In this document: piece after piece, positions 26,049 to 36,062 of the stretch
How positions within the stretch are numbered: position 1 is the stretch's first letter
Layout: the number at the start of each line of letters is the position of its first letter
Source: Hydrogenedens sp964549105
GTDB lineage: Bacteria; Hydrogenedentota; Hydrogenedentia; Hydrogenedentales; Hydrogenedentaceae
Assembly (NCBI GenBank): GCA_964549105.1
Contig: CAZJTZ010000008.1
Span: 1 to 64,000 of the forward strand
DNA: 64,000 bases
Direction of reading: 5' to 3'
Made by a program: the position numbers and the translations under genes
The notes under the pieces: generated by a model
The model's database searches: none
Seen by the model: the letters and a program-made list of their open reading frames with translations, nothing else
What the model was told of the DNA's origin: nothing

Positions 26049-26087
26049 GTTGGGCGTCTCAGTCCGCTGTGGTCTGAGACGCCCAAC
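26049..26087 (-). terminator. Terminator of the giant surface protein gene
   Basis: A perfect 14-bp GC-rich stem (26049-26062 with 26074-26087) and an 11-nt loop. On the minus strand it is followed by GGTTTTTAAAA, giving a rho-independent terminator 42 bp after the stop codon at 26130. It may also stop helicase transcripts from the other side. Confidence 0.85.
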
Positions 26088-26129
26088 TTCTAAGTCTCAA
26101 CCTCGTCTATACGAGGTGCTAATCATTTA

Positions 26130-29100
26130 TTAGCGTTGGCGACGACGCAATGTAAATACGCCTGCCAATGCACTTAACGCAGTAAGCATCGTGATACCGA
26201 TGGTGCCCGCAACGGGTATTCCTGAACCCTTTGTCAGGACTACTTCATTACTGTAAGCCATATCTGTGTAATCGTCTGTAATCTCGCAACGATAAGTGCC
26301 CACATCTTCTGCTGTGAACGGATTGAACGCCAATGTATTGGTCGTTGCACCGGAGATATTTGCACCATTGCTCACATTTGCCCAGCCTTTGCTGCCATCA
26401 GACTTCTGCCACTGATAGTGCAGGCTGCCAACACCGCCTGTTGCCTGGACGGTCATCGAGAATTTATCACCCGGCACCACTTCTGCATTGGGTATTGGGT
26501 CGCCTAATGTAATGTGGTTTCCTATACGGACACGAGCCTGATTCGACGCATGCACTCCTTCAAGGTCTTTTATTTCTGCATGATACATATAAGTTCCCGG
26601 AGTTATTGCCGTTGGGTCAACAGTCAACTCAAGTGTATTTGCTCCAGTTTCTACTGTACCACTTTCCACAACCTCTGAACCACGCAACCATGTATAAGTA
26701 TCATAGCCAGGTATGAATATACCACCTGTAAAGGTTACACTTAACTCGAATGTGTTCGAATCTATATACGCATCAGCGTTCTGCGGATGTGCAACAATTT
26801 GCAAGAAATCGCCAACATATACTTCTCTCTGGACCGACTCACCATAGAGTCCGCTGTAATCTTTTGGCGTATAGGTCAGGACATATACACCCGGCGTATC
26901 CACATCTACCACACCGGCAACTTCTGTCAGAATTGTTACATCACCCCAGCATGGGTCTTCTGCTGAATAACCCGGGTCTACGAACGGTTTGCCCAATTGC
27001 CATGGTAATTGTTCTGCACCAGTCAGTGTTACTGTCGGATAATCCATATCCACTACTTCCAGAGTTCTGGTTGCGGTTGTAGACATCGGATTAGAAAGGT
27101 CATGGTCGGTTACACTATATCCTATATGATATGTACCGGGCACAATATAACCGGATACTGGGTCTGTTACCAGTTCGGATGAATTGACAACGACTTCGTC
27201 GGTCAAATCTCCATCTTCAGGGTCAGTTGCCACATAGCCAGGTTCTACATAAGTAGTTCCACAAGCAAGAGTCATTGGATTATCACCTAACAGAGTAATT
27301 ACAGGTAGCTGATTGGATATGATACGGACAGTTCTTGTCCTTTGTTCTGCTGCATTGCCACCCAAATCAGTGTAGTTATAAGTCACAACATAAGTTCCTA
27401 CATCTGTCGGCAGTAATGGGCAGTTAGAAGGAACGCTATCTCCACCTATTACGGCTTCACCTGTGCCATCGCATACATCTGTCCAACTTGCACCTTCTTC
27501 TACATAGCAGTCAACACCCGTAACCAGTGTTATCTCGGACGCACCGCGCACCGATATTACTGGCGGAGTTACATCTCTCACCGTTACCTGAGCCGGTGCA
27601 GACGCAGAGTTACCATTCACATCGTCTACTGTTAGATTGACTGTCTGCGGTACCAGACGGTCTGCACATGTAAATTCAGTGCGGTCTAATGCAAAAGTGG
27701 CGGTATCAACACCGCAATTATCGGTTGAGCCATTCTCTATCTGGGCAGGAGTAATAGTTGCATGACCTGTCGAATCTAAATCAACTGTAATATTTTTGGT
27801 CACTACGGTTGGAGGCGTTGTATCCTGAACTGTTACATTCGCAAGACAAGTATCTGTATTTCCTGCCCCGTCAGTTACAGTAAGTTGCACCACATTCACT
27901 CCAATGTTCGCACAGGTGTATGTGGTCGCAGGAATGGACAAGGATACAGTGCTACAATTATCTGTGCTGCCATTATCTACTTCCGCAGCCGTCAAAGTAT
28001 ACTGTCCACTTGCATTCAGACTCACCGTTATATCTTTGCATGCCGCTGTCGGCGCTATCTCATCTTTCAGAGTAACTGTGGCTTCACATGTATCTTGATT
28101 CCCAGCCATATCTGTTGCTGTTAAGGTAAGAACCTTCGTCGGATAAGCTGAGCAATTTAGGTTTACTGTTCTCTGTCCATCTACTGTCAATTTCCAAAGT
28201 GCACCAGGAACTGTACTTCCTGCTGAGTTATACAAGGAACTGGCAGGAAAACTCACGGTTCCAGTTTCGTCTAATGACACCTCTATATTCTTACAAACGA
28301 TATTATAGGCAGCCAGATCTACCATTTCATAAGCACCGCGGTCCGATGCTCCCAATTGAGGTCTCGGCACACCTTGAAGGTCATAGTTCGGCGACACAAG
28401 TGCCGGGTCCGCTGCATTCTTACATGGAGAAGTGTCTGCTAACTTAAATTCAGGCGGCGTCCCTATAAACAGTGGGTCTATCATCTGACTCAAATCGGTA
28501 AACAGGACATTTGGAGGTGCACAAGACGGATTGTCCGCAGCACACATTGTCTCAACCACACCAGGGGCATTGTCCCAGAAGATACAACTATTGATAGTCA
28601 TTACCGCAGTTGTGTTGTAGTTAAAGATGGCTCCACTGACTGTCCCATACAAGTTAAGGTCAGAACCATCAACCGGCGTAGCATTTATCGTATTTGCGAC
28701 AAAGGTGCAGAACACGATTGTTGGGTCTGCCACATCATTAAATATTGCACCACCACCGCGCATCGGATTGGAATCCGTATCATATCTTCTATCGGCATGA
28801 TTTTGATAGAACACGCAGTTCACTATTTGTGCATTTGCATACGCGGTTCCTACCGTCTCATTTGCAATAGCACCACCTGATACCACTGCAATATTATCGT
28901 AGAAGGTGCAATTCTCTATAATAGGTTGAGACTGATAATTATATATCGCTGCACCACGCCAGGTATGATAATCACCCGCAATACCTAAGGCTCTACCACC
29001 ACGGATATCGAATCCATCAATCCGCACTCCTACGGTAGGTGAAGATTCTTTTCCTATCACTACGACATGGTATGCAGGAGCACCGCCGCGTGAAACGGAA

Positions 29101-31733
29101 CCATCAATAATCGTTACTGCTCTGCGAACACCGCGTTGAGCACGAGTGACTTCCTGTTTCCCGTGGTATCCTTCAAATCCACCATATAACGCAACATTAT
29201 CTTCCAATATTAATGAACCTGCCACGGGGAGATCACCCCAGGGGAAAGGTCTATCTTCATTATAGACATAGCCGCCGCCGTTCGGACCGCCTGCAACCCA
29301 GACTTCACCGCCACCTGCTGCTGACGCTGCGTCTATACCTTCTTGTATCGTATCAAATGCCGTCTCCCAGGTTAACCCGTCTTCGGTGGGTCGCGGCGCC
29401 ATCTTATCTACATAGAACACCGCACCTGACGGAGCACCTACACGCAGATATACCTCTGCTGAGTATATATGAGTGCTATAAGTACCCGAAGTAACCTTGC
29501 AACGATAAAAACCTGTATCGTCCGGTGTTGCATTCACAATAGGCAATGATACAGGTCCCGGACCGGGGATAGGACTGCCTATTGCTACTCTATCTTTCTC
29601 CCACTGGAAGGTTAATGGACCTGTGGGGTCTATTGTCGCATCACAAGTAAAGGTATAGTTAGCACCAATATCAATATTCGCGCCAACGGGCTGCAATGTA
29701 ATCACAGGTTTCGGAATATTAACTTGCACACCTACCATAGATGTATTCACCGAGTTGCCAAAGGTAACGGAGGTTATCACACAACGATAAGCACCCTCAT
29801 CATTCCCAGTCGCAGATGCGACATTATATACATTATTACTATCTCCATCTGATACATTCTCCCAGTTACTACCAGAAAATGTTCTATCTATCTGCCATTG
29901 ATAACTCAATGTTCCGCCTGTCTGTGTTGCATTACAAGTAATGCTGAAAGGAGTCATACCGGGAATTGGCGGCGTCGGGCTAACAGTCGGCTGCTGAGTT
30001 ACCACAATATCCGGTGCTTTAGTCTTCACTTCTGCTACATTAGAATATATTGACGCTTTTCCCCACGGGTCTGTAATAAGGCAACGGAAGAACCGCGACC
30101 CTAACCAATTCACTGGATTAATATTTAGCGTTCTGGCAGTCCCACCTGAAACTGGTGTATTAACATCCGCAGCACTATTTCCCCATAACCATTGATAACT
30201 GAAGCGGGGCGCCGTAGGCGGCAGATTATTAGGTGTCCATATCGTTCCATCACCTAAATCAATTGCTACACTCATTGTCCAACTATCCGTACCATAAGTA
30301 AGCGGCGAGTCTGTCCGTCCAATAGGCTGAAGTTCCATCCCCGGAATCGGGTCAGGGAAAATATCCTCACGCAACAGCCATTTCGCTACCGACGGATTCT
30401 GTGTCTGTGTATTCACAAAGACATCCGAATAAGTTGTGTAATTGTTCCTGCTATCCCCGTTCAAATTACCCTGATTACTCTGCATCCCCAGATATGTCGT
30501 CATCGTAGTATACTGCGAGGGAACCAGATTGGTGTCAGCAAAAATTCGAATTGTATTACATACATTTACATCACTCATTCTTATCCGCACATCTATAGTA
30601 GGCTTAATTTCCTTAAAAGACACTGGGAAGGTAAAATCAATGTTTATTGTCGTCCCCCATGGATTACAAACCGCTTTAGAATTAAGTGCATCAGGGTCTG
30701 GTGCATATAATTCTGGGTCCGGTGTTAAATTCCAATTCTCCGGACCTGCTTCTAATAATGCATTGATAACTTTTTCATCATTTGACGCTTTTCCTATCAT
30801 ATCTGCGATAATATCATCGAGCAAATCAGTTATAATAATATGTATTATTTTGCCATAAAAAGCATACCAGTAATCTACCATCTTTTGACCACCCAGAGTC
30901 ATGTATGCAGCCGTCAGATTAATCAAGGCATCATCCAGTCTGGGGTCTGCTGATTCTACTAGTGGGTCGCCCTTACCAGTTACACTGTCAGGCTTATACC
31001 ACGAAGGCACATCAAAATCTAATGATGTAATTCCACAGACATTAATTGATTGACTTGAATTCGTAGGGAGATTCATTGTCTGGTCAATAGTGCATATAAG
31101 GTAAGAAGCCGATGCACGAATACCATAAATCGTTATTTCTGTGTTATATGCCCGTTGAATATTGGCTGCAAATGCCGCCCGAATGGCATTTACCGTTGCC
31201 GGAGGCAGGTTCGTATGCACATTTGGATTCAGTATTGCATCCAGCATAGCGAGGCAGCGAGAATCAATGAACTTGAACCCAGCCCCTTTGGACGCATAAT
31301 CCCATGCACTGCCTGAACCAGTATTAGTCGTTCCATGGTCACCTCTACCATCGGAGCCATCCCAATAGGGTCCATCCTGCCCTGGTACGCTGCGGTAGTA
31401 GGCAGAGTTGGCTCCCTGACAATCTGTGCTCCATCGAGCACAACCAATAATGCCTATTAGCATGTCATCGAGAATGTTGTCAAACTCACCTGCCAATTGT
31501 TCCAGGCTCGACCAGTATTCTATTGTATTTTCACCACCAAAATACATATAGGGGTGAGCCTGAGCAGGTGCCGCAGTAAATAAAAATACAATTACTGCAA
31601 GCACACTAATAATAGATAAATACTTAACTTTAACCACAGCACTAATCCTTCTGTTAGAGGTTAATATTTTTTTACTTATGTTTTTAATAATCCTGAACAT
31701 TATTTTTGAAGATGCGTCTAATTGCATCGCCAT
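26130..31733 (-). CDS. Giant multidomain surface protein with Ig-like, beta-helix and HYR-like domains and a sorting tail
   Basis: 1867 residues. A long-n-region signal peptide (hydrophobic 39-54) is cut after PAQA at 59. An alpha-helical, Cys-containing region of unknown fold spans about 65-345. Ig-like domains lie at about 500-570, 575-673 and 677-765, each with a YxW...C pattern. Residues 770-1140 form a right-handed beta-helix of the pectin-lyase type (FYVDK...TIQEGIDAA, GGAIFND, CIFWDN). Three HYR-like repeats (1145-1388, each with NGSTDNC or GNQDTC) and three DUF5011-like domains (1390-1642, WTDVCDG, DPEDGDLTDE) follow, then two more Ig-like domains. The tail has SGIPVAG, a hydrophobic helix and RRRQR, a PEP-CTERM-like sorting signal. 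Probably an adhesin or S-layer-like cell-surface protein. It has its own promoter and terminator. Confidence 0.82.
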   Translation of the reverse strand: MAMQLDASSKIMFRIIKNISKKILTSNRRISAVVKVKYLSIISVLAVIVFLFTAAPAQAHPYMYFGGENTIEYWSSLEQLAGEFDNILDDMLIGIIGCARWSTDCQGANSAYYRSVPGQDGPYWDGSDGRGDHGTTNTGSGSAWDYASKGAGFKFIDSRCLAMLDAILNPNVHTNLPPATVNAIRAAFAANIQRAYNTEITIYGIRASASYLICTIDQTMNLPTNSSQSINVCGITSLDFDVPSWYKPDSVTGKGDPLVESADPRLDDALINLTAAYMTLGGQKMVDYWYAFYGKIIHIIITDLLDDIIADMIGKASNDEKVINALLEAGPENWNLTPDPELYAPDPDALNSKAVCNPWGTTINIDFTFPVSFKEIKPTIDVRIRMSDVNVCNTIRIFADTNLVPSQYTTMTTYLGMQSNQGNLNGDSRNNYTTYSDVFVNTQTQNPSVAKWLLREDIFPDPIPGMELQPIGRTDSPLTYGTDSWTMSVAIDLGDGTIWTPNNLPPTAPRFSYQWLWGNSAADVNTPVSGGTARTLNINPVNWLGSRFFRCLITDPWGKASIYSNVAEVKTKAPDIVVTQQPTVSPTPPIPGMTPFSITCNATQTGGTLSYQWQIDRTFSGSNWENVSDGDSNNVYNVASATGNDEGAYRCVITSVTFGNSVNTSMVGVQVNIPKPVITLQPVGANIDIGANYTFTCDATIDPTGPLTFQWEKDRVAIGSPIPGPGPVSLPIVNATPDDTGFYRCKVTSGTYSTHIYSAEVYLRVGAPSGAVFYVDKMAPRPTEDGLTWETAFDTIQEGIDAASAAGGGEVWVAGGPNGGGYVYNEDRPFPWGDLPVAGSLILEDNVALYGGFEGYHGKQEVTRAQRGVRRAVTIIDGSVSRGGAPAYHVVVIGKESSPTVGVRIDGFDIRGGRALGIAGDYHTWRGAAIYNYQSQPIIENCTFYDNIAVVSGGAIANETVGTAYANAQIVNCVFYQNHADRRYDTDSNPMRGGGAIFNDVADPTIVFCTFVANTINATPVDGSDLNLYGTVSGAIFNYNTTAVMTINSCIFWDNAPGVVETMCAADNPSCAPPNVLFTDLSQMIDPLFIGTPPEFKLADTSPCKNAADPALVSPNYDLQGVPRPQLGASDRGAYEMVDLAAYNIVCKNIEVSLDETGTVSFPASSLYNSAGSTVPGALWKLTVDGQRTVNLNCSAYPTKVLTLTATDMAGNQDTCEATVTLKDEIAPTAACKDITVSLNASGQYTLTAAEVDNGSTDNCSTVSLSIPATTYTCANIGVNVVQLTVTDGAGNTDTCLANVTVQDTTPPTVVTKNITVDLDSTGHATITPAQIENGSTDNCGVDTATFALDRTEFTCADRLVPQTVNLTVDDVNGNSASAPAQVTVRDVTPPVISVRGASEITLVTGVDCYVEEGASWTDVCDGTGEAVIGGDSVPSNCPLLPTDVGTYVVTYNYTDLGGNAAEQRTRTVRIISNQLPVITLLGDNPMTLACGTTYVEPGYVATDPEDGDLTDEVVVNSSELVTDPVSGYIVPGTYHIGYSVTDHDLSNPMSTTATRTLEVVDMDYPTVTLTGAEQLPWQLGKPFVDPGYSAEDPCWGDVTILTEVAGVVDVDTPGVYVLTYTPKDYSGLYGESVQREVYVGDFLQIVAHPQNADAYIDSNTFELSVTFTGGIFIPGYDTYTWLRGSEVVESGTVETGANTLELTVDPTAITPGTYMYHAEIKDLEGVHASNQARVRIGNHITLGDPIPNAEVVPGDKFSMTVQATGGVGSLHYQWQKSDGSKGWANVSNGANISGATTNTLAFNPFTAEDVGTYRCEITDDYTDMAYSNEVVLTKGSGIPVAGTIGITMLTALSALAGVFTLRRRQR

Positions 31734-32563
31734 TCCTTAAAAGATATTGATAAAGTCAACTTTCCAGTTAACCATACCGTTATAATTCAATTTTTACTGC
31801 AGCCACTGCATTCACACTTCAAACTATAATATACTATAATATAATATACACCATAAAAATATAAAAGTCAAGTCAAATATTTTATTTTTTTTATAACTTT
31901 TTATAATAAAAGAAATGGCAAAATTATTAGCAAAGAAGATAAGCAGTATATGACCTATACAGCCTATTGGAATAAGTGGCACAAACATTCCTGTCATGAA
32001 TTGTCCCTACATTGGAAAATGTCCCCTTCATACGGGTTTTAAAGGGTACAACACCAGATATGAGAGATAAACATTCAGAAAGTTTTTGTAGGGGCATATC
32101 GCCATACGCTTCCACAAAACTCCTCTGAGTGGCTATTCCTCCTTTGTGGTCCTGGCGTCTTCTCTGCGTTCTTTGCGGTTAGAAAAACAACGATAATTAG
32201 CCATGCAAACCAAACAATAAAAATCATTTTTACCTACACCTCTTCATTCTAGACTTCACCTATCATTTCATTTTCTCTCTGTCCTTTTGAGCGAAGCGAG
32301 AAATCTTTCCCTCAATTTTTTAGTGAACGAGAGTAAAATGTCTTATAATATTTTTGAGAAAGAAGATTCTTCTGTGTTATTTTGTTAAATTACCGAATGT
32401 TAATGTTTATATATAAATTGTTAAAGAAAGGGGAGAAAATGGTTTGTTCTGCAAGAACTTTTAATCCTCTAATGCAATTTGTTTTGCCTCTTCTTATTTT
32501 TATAAAGGAACAATTATTACAGATATTGGATTAATTTTTAATGTATAGGTAAGGAGAAGAAAG
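31734..32563. other. 830-bp non-coding region with repeat remnants
   Basis: The left end holds the promoter of the giant protein. 31927-32190 looks like decayed dispersed repeats: TCATGAATTGTCCCTAC (31994-32010) and GTAGGGGCATATCGCCATACG (from about 32089) resemble the arms of the GTAGGGGCAATTCATGAATTGCCCCTAC-type elements scattered in many bacterial genomes, and 32123-32180 carries the CTCTGAGT...TTCTCTGCGTTCTTTGCGGTT string, another widely scattered motif. Further right, a 31-codon frame (32439-32534) with an AAGGGGAG site encodes a hydrophobic peptide; weak evidence. AAGGAG at about 32551 is the ribosome site for the next gene. Confidence 0.45.
31843..31871 (-). promoter_or_regulatory. Sigma-70-type promoter for the giant surface protein
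   Basis: Read on the minus strand, TTGACT (31871-31866), a 17-bp spacer and TATATT (31848-31843). The leader to the start at 31733 would be about 100 nt. Confidence 0.6.
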
Positions 32564-33520
32564 ATGACGCATTTTTTCAATAATCAATTAATCCCGGTGG
32601 ATTGTCATTATGGGGCTACTCGTCGGGCATGCTCTTTCATGATGATAGAAGGGAATCGAGCAAGTTTTGTAGATAATAATACGGTGTTTGCCGTGCCTTA
32701 TATATTGCAAGCACTGGAAGAACAGAATATACCCACTGAGAATGTAGACTACCTTATTGTGACACATGCACATCTTGACCATGCGGGGGGAACATCGGCG
32801 TTATTGAAACACTGTCCTAAGGCGAAAGTTATTGCACACCCGAAAGCAGCACGACATCTGGCACATCCCGAACGGCTTATTGAGTCTGCCTGCTCTGTAT
32901 ATGGAGAACAGCAGTTCAAAGAACTTTTCGGTAATATAGAACCAACACCTGAAGACCGAATTTATGCCGTTGCTGACAATGAGACCCTTACCTGGGGTGA
33001 ACGAACATTACAGTTTTTGTATACTCTGGGGCACTCTACCCATCATATTTGTATCTATGACAGCAAAACGAAGGGCATATTCACAGGCGACTCATTTGGG
33101 ATTGGTTTATCTGACCCAGAAACTTATGAAACACAATTTTTGATTTCCAGTACGGCACCTCCCGATTTTGACGCCAGTGAATTGGAAAGAACGGTGCGAC
33201 GAATTTTATCACTCCATCCCGATTATGTTTTCTTACCTCATTATGGGATTCACAAGAATCCACAGCAAGGTTCTAACTACCTTTTGCGTTCTCTGTCTGC
33301 TATGGAGATTCTTATACAAACGGCTCTGGATAAAAATATTTCAGATGAGGAATTAATGAATTGGTTATATCCCCGTCTGATTGAAACGGTGCGAGAACAA
33401 GTCCAATGGTGTGGTGTGAAAGATGTTGATTTTGCTATGAAATGGCTCGGCGATAATTTAGAAGTTAATACTATGGGTTTGATGGTGGCTGTCCAACGAA
33501 AACGAAATAATAAGAAATGA
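32564..33520 (+). CDS. MBL-fold metallohydrolase
   Basis: 318 residues. The metallo-beta-lactamase fold is shown by HAHLDH (68-73), which gives four metal ligands, the later LGHSTHH and FTGDSFG segments, and FLPHYG near residue 225, completing a two-metal site. It resembles glyoxalase II-like or flavodiiron-type hydrolases without a fused flavodoxin or rubredoxin domain; the C-terminal 80 residues form a helical extension. The substrate cannot be named. No signal peptide, so cytoplasmic. AAGGAG lies upstream of the ATG. It converges with the next gene, 12 bp apart. Confidence 0.85.
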   Translation: MTHFFNNQLIPVDCHYGATRRACSFMMIEGNRASFVDNNTVFAVPYILQALEEQNIPTENVDYLIVTHAHLDHAGGTSALLKHCPKAKVIAHPKAARHLAHPERLIESACSVYGEQQFKELFGNIEPTPEDRIYAVADNETLTWGERTLQFLYTLGHSTHHICIYDSKTKGIFTGDSFGIGLSDPETYETQFLISSTAPPDFDASELERTVRRILSLHPDYVFLPHYGIHKNPQQGSNYLLRSLSAMEILIQTALDKNISDEELMNWLYPRLIETVREQVQWCGVKDVDFAMKWLGDNLEVNTMGLMVAVQRKRNNKK

Positions 33521-33532
33521 TTTGTCTTTCAA

Positions 33533-34660
33533 TTAAACACGCAGGAACCATTTTTTACGGTATAGGAAATAGAGGATAAGCCATGTGATAACAAGAACTG
33601 TCAGTGGGACGATATGCTTTATCACAAAAAGAGGGGTCTTATCTCCCAGAAGCCAGAGAATACCTTCTTTGAGGAAGGGAGCACCAATATAAGCGATAAT
33701 GGCATTAGAACCGATAATGATAAATGGGAATGCCCATTTCGCAATCCCTCCTATTTCCATAATCAGATAGAACAGTGCCAGCAACAGAAAACACCATCCA
33801 CCCGACCATAGAACCATCGAACTACTCCAAATATGTTTTATGATAGGAAAGTGCCATGACCATAACCAGCCTAAAAATAGGCATAAAATACCGACTATGA
33901 TATAAGACCAGAAAACTTTCCAGCGGCTCTGGACTTTCCGAAGGATATACCCTGCATGAGTTCCCAGCATTACCGTTGCACTGAAACCCAGACTGCTTAA
34001 AATCCAGGTGTAATGTGTCCCATCTCGAAATCGTCCTAAAATAAGTTCATCAATATACATCGCCCAGTTTTGTTCTGGCTGCAAGACACCTGTGCCCACG
34101 CCGGGAAGAGGTATAAACATCATCCATACCCAGTATACGACCAGCAGACCTAAGGTAACCAATACATGGAACTGAAATGGAACATATAACAGAACAAGGG
34201 AGGAAACAAGATAACCAACGGCAATCGCCTGTAATGTATTGCTAAACAAATGTAACTTATTTATGTCAAAGGCTAGCAGATTTCCCTGTACAAGCATACC
34301 TAATATCCATAACAAAAGAAACCTTCGGAATAAACGCATATAAAATCGCCATCTATTGCCTTGACCTGAAATATATTTTTCCATTGAAAATGGTATGGTT
34401 ACCCCTGTAATAAAAAGGAACAATGGCATGATAATGTCCCATGCAGAAAAACCTTCCCATTCTGGATGTGAAAAATGATATTGTAGCCAGGGGGGAATAT
34501 TACCCATTACAAGAATAAGTAGGCTAACAATTACTTCCTTCCCCTGTATAATCCAGAACATATCAAATCCCCGCAGAGCGTCTACCGCTAACACGCGTGG
34601 CATGGAAACTGTAACTGCTTTTCCGTTTATAGGCATATTCTTTTCGGATGTTTCACTCAA
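33533..34660 (-). CDS. DUF5009/NagX-type multi-span membrane acyltransferase-like protein
   Basis: 375 residues with roughly nine or ten hydrophobic spans. VLAVDALRGFDMFWIIQG at the N-terminal side is the hallmark of the DUF5009/DUF1624 group, related to heparan-alpha-glucosaminide N-acetyltransferase (HGSNAT) and NagX. Those proteins move acetyl groups across a membrane onto amino sugars, so a role in sugar or glycan acetylation is likely but unproved. The next blocks (WDIIMPLFLFITGVTIPFS) also fit. It starts with TTG, supported by AAGGAG seven nt upstream (34660); the first internal ATG would shorten the N-terminus. Confidence 0.8.
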   Translation of the reverse strand: MSETSEKNMPINGKAVTVSMPRVLAVDALRGFDMFWIIQGKEVIVSLLILVMGNIPPWLQYHFSHPEWEGFSAWDIIMPLFLFITGVTIPFSMEKYISGQGNRWRFYMRLFRRFLLLWILGMLVQGNLLAFDINKLHLFSNTLQAIAVGYLVSSLVLLYVPFQFHVLVTLGLLVVYWVWMMFIPLPGVGTGVLQPEQNWAMYIDELILGRFRDGTHYTWILSSLGFSATVMLGTHAGYILRKVQSRWKVFWSYIIVGILCLFLGWLWSWHFPIIKHIWSSSMVLWSGGWCFLLLALFYLIMEIGGIAKWAFPFIIIGSNAIIAYIGAPFLKEGILWLLGDKTPLFVIKHIVPLTVLVITWLILYFLYRKKWFLRV

Positions 34661-34772
34661 ATTAATACTCCTTACAATAACAACTCATTTCTCAAAATTA
34701 AATTCCACTGCGTGTAATTATAAAAAGAAACCCTTCAAAAAAAATAACAGTTTAGAGGTATAAATAACAATA

Positions 34773-35975
34773 TTAAAAAGTGAATACGGGAACTTTTAGC
34801 AGTTCACCCTCTTTTAGGGCTGATTGGTGAGCGATTGTGCCGGGAACGGTGATGTTTAGTGCCATAGCAATATCAATGAATGGCTTACGATTTTCAATAA
34901 TGGAACGGATAAACTCATCTGTCAAATAGCCATGTGAGCCACCATGTCCACCTGCATTGACATTAGGCGGCAATGGCGGTTTCTTAATGTTAATTTTGGA
35001 CACATCTTCAAGCCCTTGGTATTGGGTATCGGTTACTGAACCTTTCTGACCACGCACACGTCCTACCTCTCCTTCAAAGCCCGGCGTATCCCAACTTACA
35101 CCCATACGAGCCATGCCCCCTTCCTTGGTGCGGAATAGGGCTATCTCAGTGCCAAACGGATTTTTATAAACATTATTCTCTGCTTTGAGAAGTGGGAAAT
35201 GAGATGGCATACCAAAGCAGGACACCTCTGTAAAGTGTCCACCCCCAATACATATATAGTATGCGTTGGAATGTGTCGGATACCATTGCGGTGGCATGCC
35301 CAGTCGCCAACCTTTATAGGAGTCAATGGGTGGGTCTAGATAATGGTAGTATTCACCCTCGCAATAGACCAATTCGCCCAGAGCACCTGCCTTGTATAGG
35401 GTACGCATAGCATAACAATCATTGCGATAGGCACTCGTTTCCATAAGCATATAATTGAGCCCGGAGGATTTGACTGCGTCGTAGAGTGCATTTGCGTCGT
35501 CTACGGAACCGAATACGGCTGGAACAGCACTTGCCACATGCTTGCCATGTTTCAAAGCCTCTATACAATGCTTCGCATGACTGGGGGCATCTGTGGCTAC
35601 AAAGACTGCTTCGATATTTTTGTCTTTTACCATCTCTTCCAATGAAGGATAGGTCGTAGAGCAATGGCATTCTTTTGCTAAACCTTCGCACCGTTCTGGT
35701 ATCAAATCCGTTACCGCAACGACCTCGACATTGGGATGGTCCTGAAAACCAAAAACAGCGCCAAACTTGCAAACACCATACCCAGCAATACCAACCCGAA
35801 TCTTACGGTCTGAATATGGTTCCCACTTCTTTTCTGTATCCATATTCGCTTCTGTTTCATCAAAACCCTTTATTACTTTTTTCTCCTCTGCCGCAAAGGA
35901 AAGATTACTGGCAAACATTCCCATACCCATAGCAAGTCCTTTCAGTAATGTGCGTCGTGTAAAATCTTTGGACAT
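34773..35975 (-). CDS. Tat-exported Gfo/Idh/MocA oxidoreductase
   Basis: 400 residues from the ATG at 35975, preceded by AGAAAGG; a frame extension to 36002 lacks support. The N-terminus MSKDFTRRTLLKGLAMGMGMF is cut short here at its twin-arginine signal, whose RRTLLK core implies export folded with NAD(P) bound. The Rossmann motif GIAGYGVCKFG and the block EAVFVATDAPSHAKHCIEALKHGKHV follow the family; GGGHFTEV corresponds to the region of the conserved histidine. Secreted members of this family are common in Planctomycetota-like bacteria and several act in glycoside cleavage by an oxidation-elimination route; the substrate here is unknown. Confidence 0.85.
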   Translation of the reverse strand: MSKDFTRRTLLKGLAMGMGMFASNLSFAAEEKKVIKGFDETEANMDTEKKWEPYSDRKIRVGIAGYGVCKFGAVFGFQDHPNVEVVAVTDLIPERCEGLAKECHCSTTYPSLEEMVKDKNIEAVFVATDAPSHAKHCIEALKHGKHVASAVPAVFGSVDDANALYDAVKSSGLNYMLMETSAYRNDCYAMRTLYKAGALGELVYCEGEYYHYLDPPIDSYKGWRLGMPPQWYPTHSNAYYICIGGGHFTEVSCFGMPSHFPLLKAENNVYKNPFGTEIALFRTKEGGMARMGVSWDTPGFEGEVGRVRGQKGSVTDTQYQGLEDVSKINIKKPPLPPNVNAGGHGGSHGYLTDEFIRSIIENRKPFIDIAMALNITVPGTIAHQSALKEGELLKVPVFTF

Positions 35976-36062
35976 ACAAAAACCTTTCTCTTTTAAAACC
36001 ACGGTGCTTTATCCTTGTATATGTATGTTAAAATAGAATATAGGGAGTAATCAAAAAAGTAA

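Noticed and set aside
31927..32115. 62-codon minus-strand frame
   Set aside because: No ribosome site or recognisable domain; it runs through the repeat-remnant region and is likely non-coding.
32439..32534. 31-codon hydrophobic frame with AAGGGGAG upstream
   Set aside because: Spacing is too short and there is no supporting context; mentioned only within the intergenic entry.
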